From: Parastagonospora avenae f. sp. tritici 18332-5
Lineage: Eukaryota; Ascomycota; Dothideomycetes; Pleosporales; Phaeosphaeriaceae
Reading direction: 5' to 3'
DNA: 64,000 bases
Assembly: GCA_022559985.1 (NCBI GenBank)
Contig: JAFJTR010000012.1
Coordinates: 248,001-312,000, forward strand
The translations under genes and the position numbers were made by a program. Shown piece after piece: positions 1-10,777 of the stretch (positions are counted from its first letter, which is position 1; each line of letters begins with the position of its first letter). The notes under the pieces were generated by a model. That model worked only from the letters and a program-made list of their open reading frames with translations, was not told the DNA's origin and made no database searches.

Positions 1-207
1 TTCAATCGTGCTCCATTTGATGCATATGTAGGTGTAGGCTACCGTCCGTTACTTTCGTGACTGGCGACCTTTTCATCCCCAGATCCTCCATGTCGTCCTC
101 CTTATCGCTTCGCCGTATTGTAAGAGTCGATTGTGAAAGCCGTCCATCCTGTCCACCATAGGACTACGCCGAAGGCCCAGCAAAAGAGAGAGAAAGAGGG
201 AACGCGT

Positions 208-1201
208 TTAGAAGACAAGAGCGGCACCCTTGGTCTTCTTGTCACCACCGAGCTCGAAGTGCTTGCATCGCTTGAGTGCGAGCTGGACAATGTCAGCGTG
301 TGTTCAATTTAGTCAGATTGCCGTAACATACCTGTGCCTTGGTCTTGCACTGTGTGCACTCTAGACGGAGAACGACCTTCTTGGTGGTTTTCGCCCTCTG
401 CGTTTCGTCAGCAAATATTCAGTACATGTTGGTGTGTTGGTCGCACCTTGTGGAAGACGGGCTTGGTCTGACCACCATAACCGGACTGCTTGCGGTCATA
501 ACGACGCTTTCCCTGGGCGAACAGCGAAGCCTTTCCAGCCTTGTACTCTGTCGGAATTCAGTATGCGGGCGAGACGGAGGATGCGTGGGGTTACTGACGG
601 GTGACCTTGTGCTGGGTGTGCTTCTTGCAGTCCTTGCCCTTGCAGTAGGTTCGTCGGGTCTTGGGAACGTTGACCTGAAGAAATTTATCAGCGCATATGC
701 CTTTGGTAACAAAACCTTATGTTTCCCGTGAAAGGCCGATAGATTGGACAATGTGCAACACGATCGAGCGACGGGTGGGTGTGGACGCATGAGGCGGAGG
801 TGGTGGTGTTCGGAGGGCGGTCGAGGGCGCGATGCCTCTGCGTACCCAAGCCCGGTTATCCATGGACCCGAACTGAGCGCATCTCTTTTGAGACAAATCT
901 AAGAACGATTGCTGTGGGGGAATGGTGTTGTGGCGCTTGCGCAGTATGCTGCCCACTGCCTCCCGATGTACTGTGTCCGGCCCAAGATCTCTCAGCAGTT
1001 CGCTAAGCGATGGTATCCCTCGCCGTCCCAGCATATCACAGTGAGATGTCTCTTATGGTATGTCGTTTCCATATGCTCGGCATAAATTTCGTCCTCCACT
1101 GTGTCGGTCGCGGATATCGTCGTCATCGTCGTCGAAGGCTCGTATCGTGATGCAGCTGTCCAAATCCATTCGCGTTGTAAAGAATCATGTTCACTCACCA
1201 T
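208..1201 (-). CDS. RPL42: 60S ribosomal protein eL42 (L44/L36A), five exons
   Basis: Structural protein of the large ribosomal subunit near the tRNA E site. Exons on the minus strand are 1199-1201, 599-674, 447-547, 332-397 and 208-282, giving 106 aa, the usual family length. The first exon is only the ATG, followed directly by GTGAGT and a 524-bp intron ending CTTCAG. The protein opens MVNVPKTRRTYCKGKDC and has the paired zinc-binding cysteines of the family (C12, C17 and the later CTQCK). Residue 56 is proline in 'GGQTKPVF'; family knowledge links Pro56 to cycloheximide sensitivity and Gln56 to resistance. The other introns are about 50 bp. Very secure, apart from the first exon, which rests on splice signals. 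Confidence 0.95.
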
Positions 1202-1660
1202 TTTGACGGTATTTGTGACTGTCGGTTAGTGTGAGGTCGACGGATTGGCGGGTTGATGATGTCTTGAAGTCCAATTTGCACGAGTGTGGGAATCTCGGCT
1301 ACCGCTAGGCTAGGGTGGGGCAAAGCCACACACCAGCCACGCGCACGGACTCGTCGCATTCAACACCATCATTACCACCAATAGCTGCACGCTACACATT
1401 GATCATCGAGATGGGCATTTTTTATTGTAAACTGTGTGGTCTGAGGGTTATTCCGCTGTTGTAATGTGCATTTCTAAGCAAGTTTTGACAACGAATATTA
1501 TTGCTACAGCATCGAATGGCTGCTCGGGTAGGAAAAGTGTAAATGTTAGAAATGCTGCCCTAGATCTGGTATCATGCGAAGCAAAGCCAAAATACCCCAG
1601 CCCCATACATCATACTGAGCGCGCGTTGAGAGGATAAATGAAATGCACACCAAGAAGGGT
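1202..1660. other. Intergenic, no gene seen
   Basis: The promoter side of the ribosomal protein gene and the 3' side of the HeH protein gene. There is an AT-rich stretch around 1420-1440. No convincing coding frame or RNA gene was found. Confidence 0.6.
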
Positions 1661-3759
1661 CTAGTAAATAGGGCGACCTTCATCCCATTTCGGGGTCATC
1701 TCCCCTGCATTTGGAGGGCTGCTACCCATGCCGTAGCTGAAGCGACCGCTCTCGCGTTTGCCACTACTGCGTCCATCTTCAAGCAGCTTGACGGGCCCTG
1801 TCCATTCCCATATGCGTCCGACGTCCCCATTAGCAGTCGTTCGGACCGCCGCACGAACGTTGGAATTGAACTCGACCTTCTTCTGCACCCTCTCCCACAG
1901 CTTTTGCCTCCGTGAAGTCGAGAATTCAGTCCGAAGCACATCGTCTCGTAGTTGTGTCATGCTCACACCTTTATCTGGGTATGCTCCAGGCTCTTGCACG
2001 CTCAGTGCTGCATGGTTGGCGAGGCGGTCGAAAACATCTCCAGCGAGTTGCTTTGCACGTGTCTCCATGGCGCGACTGTCGGTGATCGAGTACTTGCCAT
2101 AGGAGCCGGAAGCAATGAGGAAGATGATCATAATAATCTGGAGAAGATATCGTTCAAGGGATCGTCGGACGGATCTGCGGACGCTGCAGGCGAGGCTAAG
2201 CTCGGCGAGAGAGTTTGATGCGACAAGTTTTCCTCCAGTTGTTCTGTATCAACAGCAAGGGAACTGATTAGTACAAGATCGTCAGAAAGCTGCATAAATG
2301 GCCAACGCCTGGGAAATAGTGCTTACCCGTCAGTAGATGCGACAACCTCGTCTCGCATTTCCATCTCCGGGAACGCGCGGTTGAACAGGTCGTCGAACTC
2401 TTGGTCTGACATGCTATTGCGCTTCTCCGCCGCCATTTGCTTCTTCATGTCCTCTTGGCTGATTTCAGGGCTGGTTACAAGAGTTCCCTCTGCGTCAGGC
2501 TCACCGCATTCATACTTTGCTCGGCGCTGTCGCAGTATCTGTACACCGCGGTCGGCAACGTTGTTAATCTGGCGGGTCTTCGCGGTATCGGGCTCGCATG
2601 TGGGTGGTATGGGTACCAAGCCGTTGAGAGACAGGGGGTGCTCTTTCTTCACGAAATCACGGTCGCATATAAGCTGTAGGTCCTGGTAGCACTGAGCATG
2701 TGGCGGACACGGCTCACACTGAGGTATCAGATCGGATGCCCAGTCCGGTAAGTCGATGCCAGCAAGACTGGTGGTGTCACGGCCGAGGCCGCAGAAACCT
2801 ACGGCGATCTTCTCTTGCCTCCAGGCTCCTCCAAACAAGGCGGCGGCTGTAAGGAGTAGTGTGCCAGACATGGCCTTCAGGGTGCCAGTCGCCTTGGGCT
2901 TCCTGCGCCTCCGCGGTGGCAGTATGTCCACTTCTCCAGCCTTCGCACGCTCGCGCACGAGCTCCAACTGCTCCTCTGGTGTGAATTCCTCTGTAAACTC
3001 GGGCTCCTCGTGCTTGATGCGCGGGTCAAAATCGTCTCGGCTTGGGACAACAACGCCATCGTCCTGCTGCTCCGAGTTCGGCTGGAAGGTCCTGCGGCGG
3101 TTGACTTCACTCTTGCGCCTCTCCTTCTGACCAAACCCCGTAGTTCTCCTTCTTCGGTCACGCCCCTCTGTCTCGGGCGCAGTTGGGGAGCTGCCACTCT
3201 GGAAGGGGTTCTCTTGTGTGAACGGGCTGTTGGCGGCTGGGCGGTGCCATGCTTCGGGCTCTGGGATAGGCTCCTTCACAGCAGGCGTCACACTCTTCCT
3301 GACGCGCCTGACTGGAGGCCGCTCGTCTGCTTCGAAGACCTCGGTGGCTCTGCTGTGCTTGGCTGGCACTGCGCGCGAAGGTGTCCTCGCACGTGGGGCT
3401 GGCACGTCGGACTCTTCTGTGGGCGCGCGTGTGGTGCGGCGGGTGGTGCGTCTCGTCGATGGTGGGGGCGCCAGAAGAGTCTCGTCTTCGGTGTCCTCGG
3501 TTGTGACTGTGCTGGCAGAGCTGGAAGGAACGTCTATAATGCCCCTCGTTGAGCGTTTTGTCCGCGCCTGCTGCCGCTTCACCTGTGCTGCCTGAGGAGC
3601 GACAGCGTCGTTGAATAGCCTGACCAGGTCCGGCTTTTTCGCAGAGGATGGGTAGTTGACACCATGCTTGAGCAAGATGCTCCTCAGCTCGGGGACAGTA
3701 ATCTTAGCAGCGTCAACACCTGGCTCGAAGTACCAGTACTCTCCACGGGCGTCGGCCAT
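1661..3759 (-). CDS. HeH/LEM-MSC inner nuclear membrane protein (Src1/Heh2/MAN1-like)
   Basis: Integral protein of the inner nuclear membrane that anchors chromatin and takes part in nuclear pore assembly and rDNA tethering in yeasts (family knowledge). Exons 2327-3759 and 1661-2243 give 671 aa. The intron has donor GTAAGC, branch GTACTAATC and acceptor ACAG. An N-terminal HeH/LEM-like helix-extension-helix lies at about residues 13-55. A long basic and acidic low-complexity nucleoplasmic region follows, then TM1 at about 297-315 (GTLLLTAAALFGG). A Cys-rich lumenal segment comes next (CEPCPPHAQC, then paired Cys), TM2 at about residue 510-525 (IIMIIFLIASG), and a C-terminal MSC winged-helix ending in the 'GRIWEWTGPVKLLED' block. 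Both transmembrane segments and the terminal domain are complete, so I take it as functional. Confidence 0.88.
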
Positions 3760-4400
3760 GATCGTTGATAAGGTGAGATGGACGAGATAGAGTTTGCAAA
3801 GAGTTCGCGCCGGCTACGCGAGTGCGCACTGTGCAGGCTCGTCAAAGATAGCGTGGAGGGGCAAGAAGACTGTGCGCGGTGGACAGTCGCAGCGTGGAGT
3901 GTAGAAGTCTGAACAGGCAAGAGCTTGTTTGTGATGTCACCGAGGCAACTGCATGGTCCGTGCATGCGCGCCCACACAGTGAGCCTCACAAAGGGCTTCC
4001 TTCCTGATTTCTCAAAGCAGCCATGCGGGTGCATATCGTGAGTTGCAGACGCCATTCTCCCTGGATCATCAGCCTCATGTTTGCTGCGAGCAAGCGTACA
4101 CATCGCCGCAAGGCTGTGGCTGGTCTGGATCTGCCTCAATACCTACTAAAACTCTTTGAGAAAGCCTTCGTGATCCAGCTAGTACAGATGGCAGCGCCAT
4201 ATCAGCCTTCCCAGCCGATGCTGCAGGGTGTGCAGTCAACTGTAGCGCGGCTGAGCTGAACTGAGCTGAGCTTGATCGTCCTTCTAACACCCAAAATCTG
4301 CCCTAGCTGTCCTTGCCTTTCCTTTCATCTCCTTTGCGCTCAGGAACAAACTACGGACGTTAACATTTATTTTCCAATTCAATTTCACGGCTACCGAAAT
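3760..4400. other. Divergent intergenic region
   Basis: Lies between the HeH protein start and the degraded membrane protein gene. It holds a short GCTGA-type tandem at about 4249-4272. The frame on the + strand is open from 4272, but its first in-frame ATG is at 4401. Confidence 0.5.
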
Positions 4401-4970
4401 ATGCAGCTAAAGAACATAACTATTCAAGTCCCCCTGGACGTAAGACAGCACAGCAGCAGTCACATCTTATGTATTCGGGGTCCTCCATGGAAAGACGCAC
4501 TGCTGGTAGTCACTTACTTTGCCACGAACTACATAGCTCACGCAGCAACGGTCAAATCAACCCCCGGCGAGGGAGCAATCAGCATGGCATTCAACACGTT
4601 CATGGCGCTATGTTTCCCTATGTTTGGTCTTTTGCGCGCGCTAAATGCCATTGCTCGCGGTGCACGGTTCGGAGGCTCCGAGCTCAGAAATGCTTGTAGA
4701 GCAGGGGCTCTTTGCATGGTCGTGAGAGGCCTGGAGTGGAGACCTGAGCCTGGAGATACGCTTGGAGCGGTTCTTGTGGAGGAACCCGTGCCCGATGAGG
4801 AGAATAGGCTTACAACATACATTATCAATGCGAAGCTGGTCAATTACTTCCCTACACATGCGCGAGAAGATGCCTCAGCATGGGCATATTTCGATACGAT
4901 TGGCTCCCGAGCCTATGTGGACACAGACCTTACCAGAATACATGGTACATACTCACTATCGAAGGGTTAG
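4401..4970 (+). pseudogene. Fungal integral membrane protein, interrupted by TAG
   Basis: The frame from ATG 4401 runs 189 codons. The block 'PPWKDALLVVTYFATNY' followed by 'AHAATV', a hydrophobic stretch with FPMFGLLRALNAI, and 'AGALCMVVRGLEW' recalls a large ascomycete family of uncharacterised membrane proteins. After the TAG at 4968-4970 the same frame reads AFAIVPRNACLLEID, which I recall as the normal continuation of that family ('GYAlaiVPRNA'). The stop therefore seems to replace a Tyr codon. Downstream the frame loses resemblance. I read this as a truncated or decaying gene; family placement is from memory. A readthrough product or a missed intron is possible but less likely. Confidence 0.45.
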
Positions 4971-5211
4971 GCATTCGCAATAGTACCACGCAATGCTTGC
5001 TTGCTGGAGATAGACCGCATTAATCTTAGAGCTGGGGGACGCTCCTGTCAAATTTGTATAAGCACTTGTTCGATAAGTCAAAAGCGAGCTCGGAGAGCGA
5101 TCGCGGGGAAAGACGCAAAAAACTATGATCTATGTCCCAAATTGTTCTCCTTTTGTGCGCGAAGACAAGCACAAGGGCCAACCACCAAGAGAAAGGGGTA
5201 ATACTGGGACC

Positions 5212-5595
5212 ATGATGGTTCTTGAGGTCCTTCTCGGTTGCTTAATTCTTGGTCTTTTTATTGTTGTCCTAGGATGGCTTTCGCACTGGTTCTCTCGTGG
5301 TCACAGCAGTGGTACAGAGCGAGCCATTATCTTGTTATGGGTGGCTGAAGGTGCATTCGGTCTTTTACTTCCACTATTGAGTCTGAAAGAGTTGGCGATG
5401 GTCTTCCTCTTACTACCACTCTACGCAACGGTACTACGACACATGCGGGGAAGCGTTTCGATGACCATCCCAATCTTTCAGTATCTATGGCTGCTGACCT
5501 TCGCTCCAGTTGGTCTTTTCGTGGCACCATTCTGGGGCTTCGTCATCGTGGGAAAACAACTTGTGGAATGGGGAAATTGCATATCCTTGTACTGA
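5212..5595 (+). CDS. Small four-span membrane protein ORF, uncertain
   Basis: I do not recognise it. From ATG 5212 the frame encodes 127 aa (an in-frame upstream ATG lies at 5125). It has about four hydrophobic segments: VLLGCLILGLFIVVLG, a second around GAFGLLLPLLSL, a third around AMVFLLLPLYATVL, and a fourth around LLTFAPVGLFVAPFWGFV. It sits 240 bp after the stop of the preceding broken membrane protein in another frame. It could be a displaced 3' remnant of that gene or a separate small gene. No intron signals were needed. Confidence 0.35.
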   Translation: MMVLEVLLGCLILGLFIVVLGWLSHWFSRGHSSGTERAIILLWVAEGAFGLLLPLLSLKELAMVFLLLPLYATVLRHMRGSVSMTIPIFQYLWLLTFAPVGLFVAPFWGFVIVGKQLVEWGNCISLY

Positions 5596-6180
5596 AGTTG
5601 CAGTTGCAGGACGAGTAGTCTAGATGCTGTTGTAATGCCACCTTCTTGTAGCAAATATGGGCCAGGGATCGACCCGCAGCCGGGTTGAGGGATGGTAGAT
5701 AAGGCAGTTCAATAGTTCTCGATTGTTGTCGGTGTCTCCCTAAGTCCTCAGAAGGAGACTATCTAATATACTAACTGCTTACTTCATCCTCCGATCACGT
5801 GTGCAACTTCTACACCACAATGCCCTAGCTCATTTGCCCAATACCTGGTTATGGAAGACTACTAAATGAACTCCACTTCTAACATGAATTCGCACCTAAT
5901 TCGAATAGTCTGCGAAACGTACTTGCCATAGGTGCTTGATCTATCTTTACCGTCTCCTCTCTAATTCACCGTGCGACTACATATCGCCATGCAGATATGT
6001 ATGGCTCTGGAAACTCCTTCCAATTAATCTTAAAAAGTGAAATGAGCCATGGCGAATACTTCATGACCCAAGTGTGACTTTATTCGCCGTAATTCATTCC
6101 AACGGTTTCTCTGGACATGGGCCACCTGTATATCCCTTCCTCGTTTAGCGTGCTACTCCTGTATACTACCTATATAACCG
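5596..6180. other. Intergenic, no gene seen
   Basis: AT-rich spacer without a convincing frame; stops are frequent on both strands. It is probably degenerate sequence within the graveyard region. Confidence 0.5.
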
Positions 6181-6995
6181 ATGCGAACAACCACTTCTGC
6201 GCCTCTTCAACTACCCGCGATGTCCGCCTTCGCTTTTCTTACATTACCAGCAGAGATACGCAATCAAATCTACGAATTGACCCTGACCTCGCCCGAGGCA
6301 CTTCGCATCCATGAGACAGCTGAGGGAGTATCTCCCTTCAACCAGCTCAAGCATACCAACAAGCAACTGTACGCTGAAACCGCTCAATTAGAGCCCATGT
6401 ACAATACCATCCTTGTACGTGCCGAGTCATGGGATGAACCTCCCGCACAGATGTTGCTGCAGTGGCTTTCCAACATCCCTCGCCAAAAAAGCTTGGATAA
6501 AGACAGCCACGCTCAAGTACAATGTGTTGGCAATTGCAAAATCCAGGAGCCCCACTGATGCAGTACAGTCCTACAACTACTGCACCAGACTTCCCAGAAA
6601 CTGCCGAAACTTTCCGTCAGATAGCGAAGGTCTGCCGTGCCAATCCTCCCATGAAGGTTCACTACCAGCTTCCAGCGTGGATCTTCAACGAACAAGAAGA
6701 GGCGGTCATGTTTGGACACGCGCTGCAGTCATTGTTCACTGTCCACGAGAATAGACTTTTCCATGATATGTTGGAAGAGTTCCCTAGGTCTGCGGGGCTA
6801 ATACCCATCTTGACTCGTATTGTTAACGTTCTTGATTCGGTGGTTGCATGGCGTAAGGATATCGGAGTGAGAGACATGTGGGCGGACAATCTGAGATTAT
6901 TTCTCACACACACGGAAGAAGATCGGGCCAGCCTTAAGCCCTCGGGCCCCGGAGGATGGGAACACGTTCGGAAGTGGATGCTGGAGGGAATATGA
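6181..6995 (+). pseudogene. F-box-like 'LPAEIRN' protein, frame broken twice
   Basis: The 5' frame opens with the fungal F-box-like signature FLTLPAEIRNQIYELTL (ATG 6181 or 6220) and the usual 'FNQLKHTNKQLYAET' block. At the A6 run near 6487 the expected continuation 'AWIKTATLKYNVLAIA' lies in the next frame. The C-terminal part ('FRQIAKVCRANPP', 'KVHYQLPAWIF') lies in a third frame that closes at 6995. I tried introns joining these frames (donor GTACAA near 6519 with several acceptors) and none restores the order. Two indels, or two sequencing errors, are the simplest reading. Such proteins are lineage-expanded and of unknown substrate. Confidence 0.5.
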
Positions 6996-7391
6996 GCAAA
7001 GGAAGCGTGAGTGGAGGGTTTGGTACAGCTCTCCGAGATGGATTCGTCGCTGGATTATTCGAGACACACTGTTCGTATCAATCTACATCTAACAAAACGC
7101 TGAAGTGGTATCACACAGTCCATGATTCTTCCCTACACGAAATTACATTGTCCATAGGCATCTACCCACTAAGTACTGAGTATAACAACATAGTTTTTAC
7201 AGGTCAGCATGCATTGTGAACACACATATCTGCAACATTTTTGGTCATTGTGGAAGTATGAGAACTCAACTGATTGTGCCGGAACACAACTCAAACCTCA
7301 GCAAGCGCCTTCAGATCCATTTGAAGCCGCTATCTGAAAATCTTAGCACAGCCACTACGTCAAAAATCGCACTCCAGATCTACAGGTAGCA
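6996..7391. other. Intergenic, no gene seen
   Basis: A short open frame at 6956-7219 is out of phase with the preceding gene and has no recognisable features. Nothing else was seen. Confidence 0.45.
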
Positions 7392-8626
7392 ATGGCCATC
7401 CTAACACAAACCATACTCCCACACATGGAGATTTGTAAGGAGACTATCCCTATATCGCGCTCATGCAACTACTATTTAGTTGAAGAGGTCAAAGACCTCA
7501 CTTTGACAGAAGATGACAGCATTTTCATTAGTAGCGATTGAACAGCCACTATCACTGCAACGATCTTACCGACAGCAGTTCCGCCTCCCGAGGTTGAGCA
7601 CGATCTATTCTCCATCGCTAGTGGAGTAGCACTTGACTACGCAGAAGACTACCAATGGTCCACATTCCATTCATAGTACGCCGCCCAGCAAGCCAAGTCT
7701 CACTCTCAGACCACCAACACTGACACATAATGGGACAGCGTCCGCCCCTTTGGCTCATGCCGAGGTGTCTCAACACACATCTACCACGCCCTTCGTTCCG
7801 CCATCTCCGCCCACCCTAACCCCTCCGTCGCAGCGTACGCAGACATAGTCCAACTAATGACATCCACCCATCACCCCGACTCCGAGTTCTACCATGCCAT
7901 CATCGGCCTCTGTTTCGCCACCCACGCCATCATCATAGACCCCGCCCTCCACCCCGAAGCCTTCTCCATCCCCTCGGCGGCGAATTCACCATGCACACAT
8001 TCCTCCCGCTGCATGGGCCCCTCGGACAAGAGCGCTACAGGTACTACCTCGCAGCAGATGGTACGTACACACTAATCATGGAAAGCGTGCTGAAACGCTC
8101 ACCGCCCGTATCCATGACTCCCATGGACGTGGCACTGACAGTCGTCCAACTCGCTGTCCCCACTGCTTTACAAGTCAAACTTCTCAAAGGAGAGGAAGGT
8201 GTGTATCTACCCCCGCGCAAATACCTCACCATGCGCGTGTTGATGGATGAACAACCCTCCTTCATCCTTTTCACTCCGCTACACGGTAAATTTCTCATCG
8301 ACGCATGCAGCGTGCAGGTCAGTTTCGAAGACGCGTCGCTATCCGTGCAGGTGCCGCGGGCGGATTGGCTGGATAAGAAGCAAGGTAAGTCGTGGCGCGG
8401 GGTGATGTGTGAGTTTGACGCGTGTGTGGAGAAGGCCGAGACTAGCGTTCTGGTTACTGTGAAGCTTGCTGCGCGGACTAGTTCGACGCTGAGTGAGCGG
8501 GAGAAGATGCATTTGGGCATGTTGGGCGCGCCGATAGAGGAGTTTGGGATGGATAAGATAGTTGTGGGAGATATAGTAGGTGCGGTGGTGGAGGCTTGGG
8601 CGCCGTATAGGGGAGAGTGTGTTTAG
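7392..8626 (+). pseudogene. Unknown protein gene with three in-frame stops and a frameshift
   Basis: One reading frame from ATG 7392 is protein-like for over 190 codons. It is interrupted only by TGA at 7539, TAG at 7674 and TAA at 7728. Near 7975-7990 ('IPS' then 'GGEFTMHTFLPLHGP') the reading shifts by one base into the frame that ends at 8626. That last part is 200 clean codons and includes LPLHGPLGQERYRYYLAAD. The product is not recognised: it has no signal peptide, no transmembrane segment and no motif I can name. All three stops can be derived from CGA, CAG and CAA by single C-to-T changes. It lies between the two broken F-box-like genes. I read the locus as a recent pseudogene; the 3' frame alone could still be expressed. 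Confidence 0.55.
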
Positions 8627-9100
8627 TGTATTGCTTGGACACACCTGTAGCGACGTATAGTACGATGCATCAACAGGGCTTTTTGTTGCTTGCATAACCG
8701 ATTTTCATAGATCATACACACGCTTCTGGTTGGTCAGGGTTTTGACGAAATCTAGAAGCTTAATCAGTAATCACACCAGCATCTCCGATCCTCATAAATT
8801 CACATTGTCATCTTAATTCACTCAAAAATTCAAGAGCCTCGAGCTCAAGATTCACGTAAGCTTAAGTCTGAACGTCCCACAGACCAGTAATCACTCTGGC
8901 GCGGATATCACTGTTCGAGGTATTTTAGTTACTTAGCCCCATTGTACAGGCAACATGCATTCTCTTTTCATAAAGCCATCACGCTCCCCTTATATACATA
9001 TATTCTACTTATGTTCCGTGACCACCACACGATTCCTTACTATCAACCACAACTCCCAAGGTCCACGCACACACATATTCTTTCCATCATACCATCAGCT
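8627..9100. other. Intergenic, no gene seen
   Basis: Spacer between two pseudogenes; it probably contains the old promoter of the second F-box relic. No coding or RNA signal was seen. Confidence 0.45.
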
Positions 9101-9345
9101 ATGACTTCAACCGCACCTTCCACCAAGCCCGGCTTCCTCGATCTACCCGCAGAGCTTCGCAATGACATCCATCAGCTCGCTCTGACAAACAACAACCCGC
9201 TATTCGTAGAGGTGAATTGGCCTCGAGGGCGTGTCCTGCTGAGTGCGAGTGCTTCAGTCGATATCGATCCCGCTAAATAGTTCAATCAGCTCAAGTACGT
9301 GTGTCGCCAGATCAACAAGGAGACAGCTTAGAGGCTCGAGATATA
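9101..9345 (+). pseudogene. 5' remnant of a second F-box-like gene
   Basis: ATG 9101 begins a protein with the signature FLDLPAELRNDIHQLAL, a paralogue-like match to the relic at 6181. TAG at 9278-9280 interrupts it. The same frame continues with 'FNQLKYVCRQINKETA', meets another TAG, and reads RLEI before transposase sequence takes over at about 9340. The gene therefore seems to have been cut by, or recombined with, the transposon next to it. Only the first 75 or so codons survive. Confidence 0.55.
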
Positions 9346-10777
9346 TACAATATGGGTGAGAAGGAATTCTTGATTGGCTTGATAGGCAGAAGCAAGAGGA
9401 TATTCAGCAGGCGTCAATGGGAGAAGAAGGAGGTTTGAGCATCTCTCCAGGATGGATCACGCGAGTTCCTGACACTCCTGGCCTGCTGCTGCGCCGATGG
9501 GAGCTTGCTGTCTGCAAGCCTTATATACGCAGCTGCAAAAGGAGCTATACGATCAAGTTGGGTAGAGGATATCAGAGCAGGAGAACATATTGTCTTTGTC
9601 TCATCATCTCCAACAGGCTGGTCAAACGATTACATAGGCCTAGCTTGGCTAGAGCAGGTGTTTGATCGCTGTTAAAAAGCAGCGATCAGGGAGATGGCGA
9701 TTGCTCATCTTTGATGGCCATGGATCTCATATCACGAAGCAGTTTATCGACTACTGCGGTCGCCATATGATCCTTCTTATAATCTGTAAGCAGTGGGGAG
9801 TACCCTGAGCTTACACAATCCTTCCCCCTCATTCAACTCATAAGCTCCAGCCGCTTGATGTAGTGCTGTTCGAGCCTCTCTCTCAAGCCTACTCCAACAA
9901 GCTTACTAACTATCTCCATAAGGCTCAAGGCCTCGTCCCAATCAAGAAAGGAGACTTCTTCCCACTCTTCTGGAGCGCCTGGATATCCTCATTTACAGAG
10001 AGCCTTATATTGAAGTCCTTCGAAGCTACTGGGATCTGGCTGATGGACGCCTACGTTATCCTCCGTAGATTTGCTAGCACGCCAGAAGCTGAGAGAAGCT
10101 CGTCATCAGAGCTCTCTGATAATGATTGGAGAAAGACAGATCGATTAGTTCGAGCTGCTGTGAAGGATACCCAGCAAACTGAGTCAAAAAAGCTGCGTTC
10201 AAGCGTTCATCATCTCTCTGTTCAGAATGAGCTTTTAAAGCATGATGTAGAGGGTTTAAAAGAGGCTCTTCAACAAAAAAGGAAACACAAGAAGAAGAGC
10301 AAAGCTCTTGACCTTTAACAGCGCCAGGAGTATCACGGTGGCGCTGTCCACTGGTCTCCTCGCAAGTTGTGTGAGGCTCGAGCTAGAGAAGCAGTACGGG
10401 AGCGAGATGAGAGGGAGGAGAAGCTCCAGAAAGCACGGGCCAAGAAGTAGCGTGAGGAAGCTCGACTGCAGTGTCAAGTTGAGCTCGAGGAAAGGCGTGC
10501 GGAGAGGCAGAGGCTCAAGAAGGTGAGGGAACAGGAGAGAGCCGAGAAAGCAGCTGAACGCGCGCGCAAAGTTGAAGCTCAAAACCAGAAAAAAACTATC
10601 CAAAAAGCTCAACAACGCAAGCGCAAGGCCTCGCAGGCGCCCTCTTCTAAGAACAAACGTCAAAAACGCGTTGTCGCTGCTCACGCTGGTGTTCAAGCTG
10701 GAGATGAGCCATCTGCTGCTCTACCTAAAGTCACATCACGTGGCCGCAACGTCAGCCTCCCGCAAAGATATAGATAG
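9340..10777 (+). mobile_element. Dead pogo/Fot1-type (DDE_1) transposase, 5'-truncated
   Basis: DDE transposase relic of the Tc1/mariner superfamily, pogo/Fot1 group. It starts mid-protein at 'YNMGEKEFLIG', where the family has 'NMDEKGF': the first catalytic Asp is Gly here. Further family blocks are DGSREFLTLLACCCADG, SSSPTGWSNDYIGLAWLEQ, the second Asp in LLIFDGHGSH, and the third in HSTHKLQPLDVVLF. A long charged C-terminal coiled region typical of the family follows, ending PQRYR at 10777. In-frame stops and at least one frameshift (near 9674-9680, around LEQVFDRC) disable it. The 5' third (DNA-binding domains) is missing, and I found no clear terminal inverted repeats. Confidence 0.8.

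Noticed and set aside
675..1198. snoRNA within the RPL42 first intron
   Set aside because: No box C (RUGAUGA) plus box D pair at suitable spacing was seen on the minus strand.
3010..3552. 180-codon + strand frame
   Set aside because: Antisense to the low-complexity part of the HeH protein.
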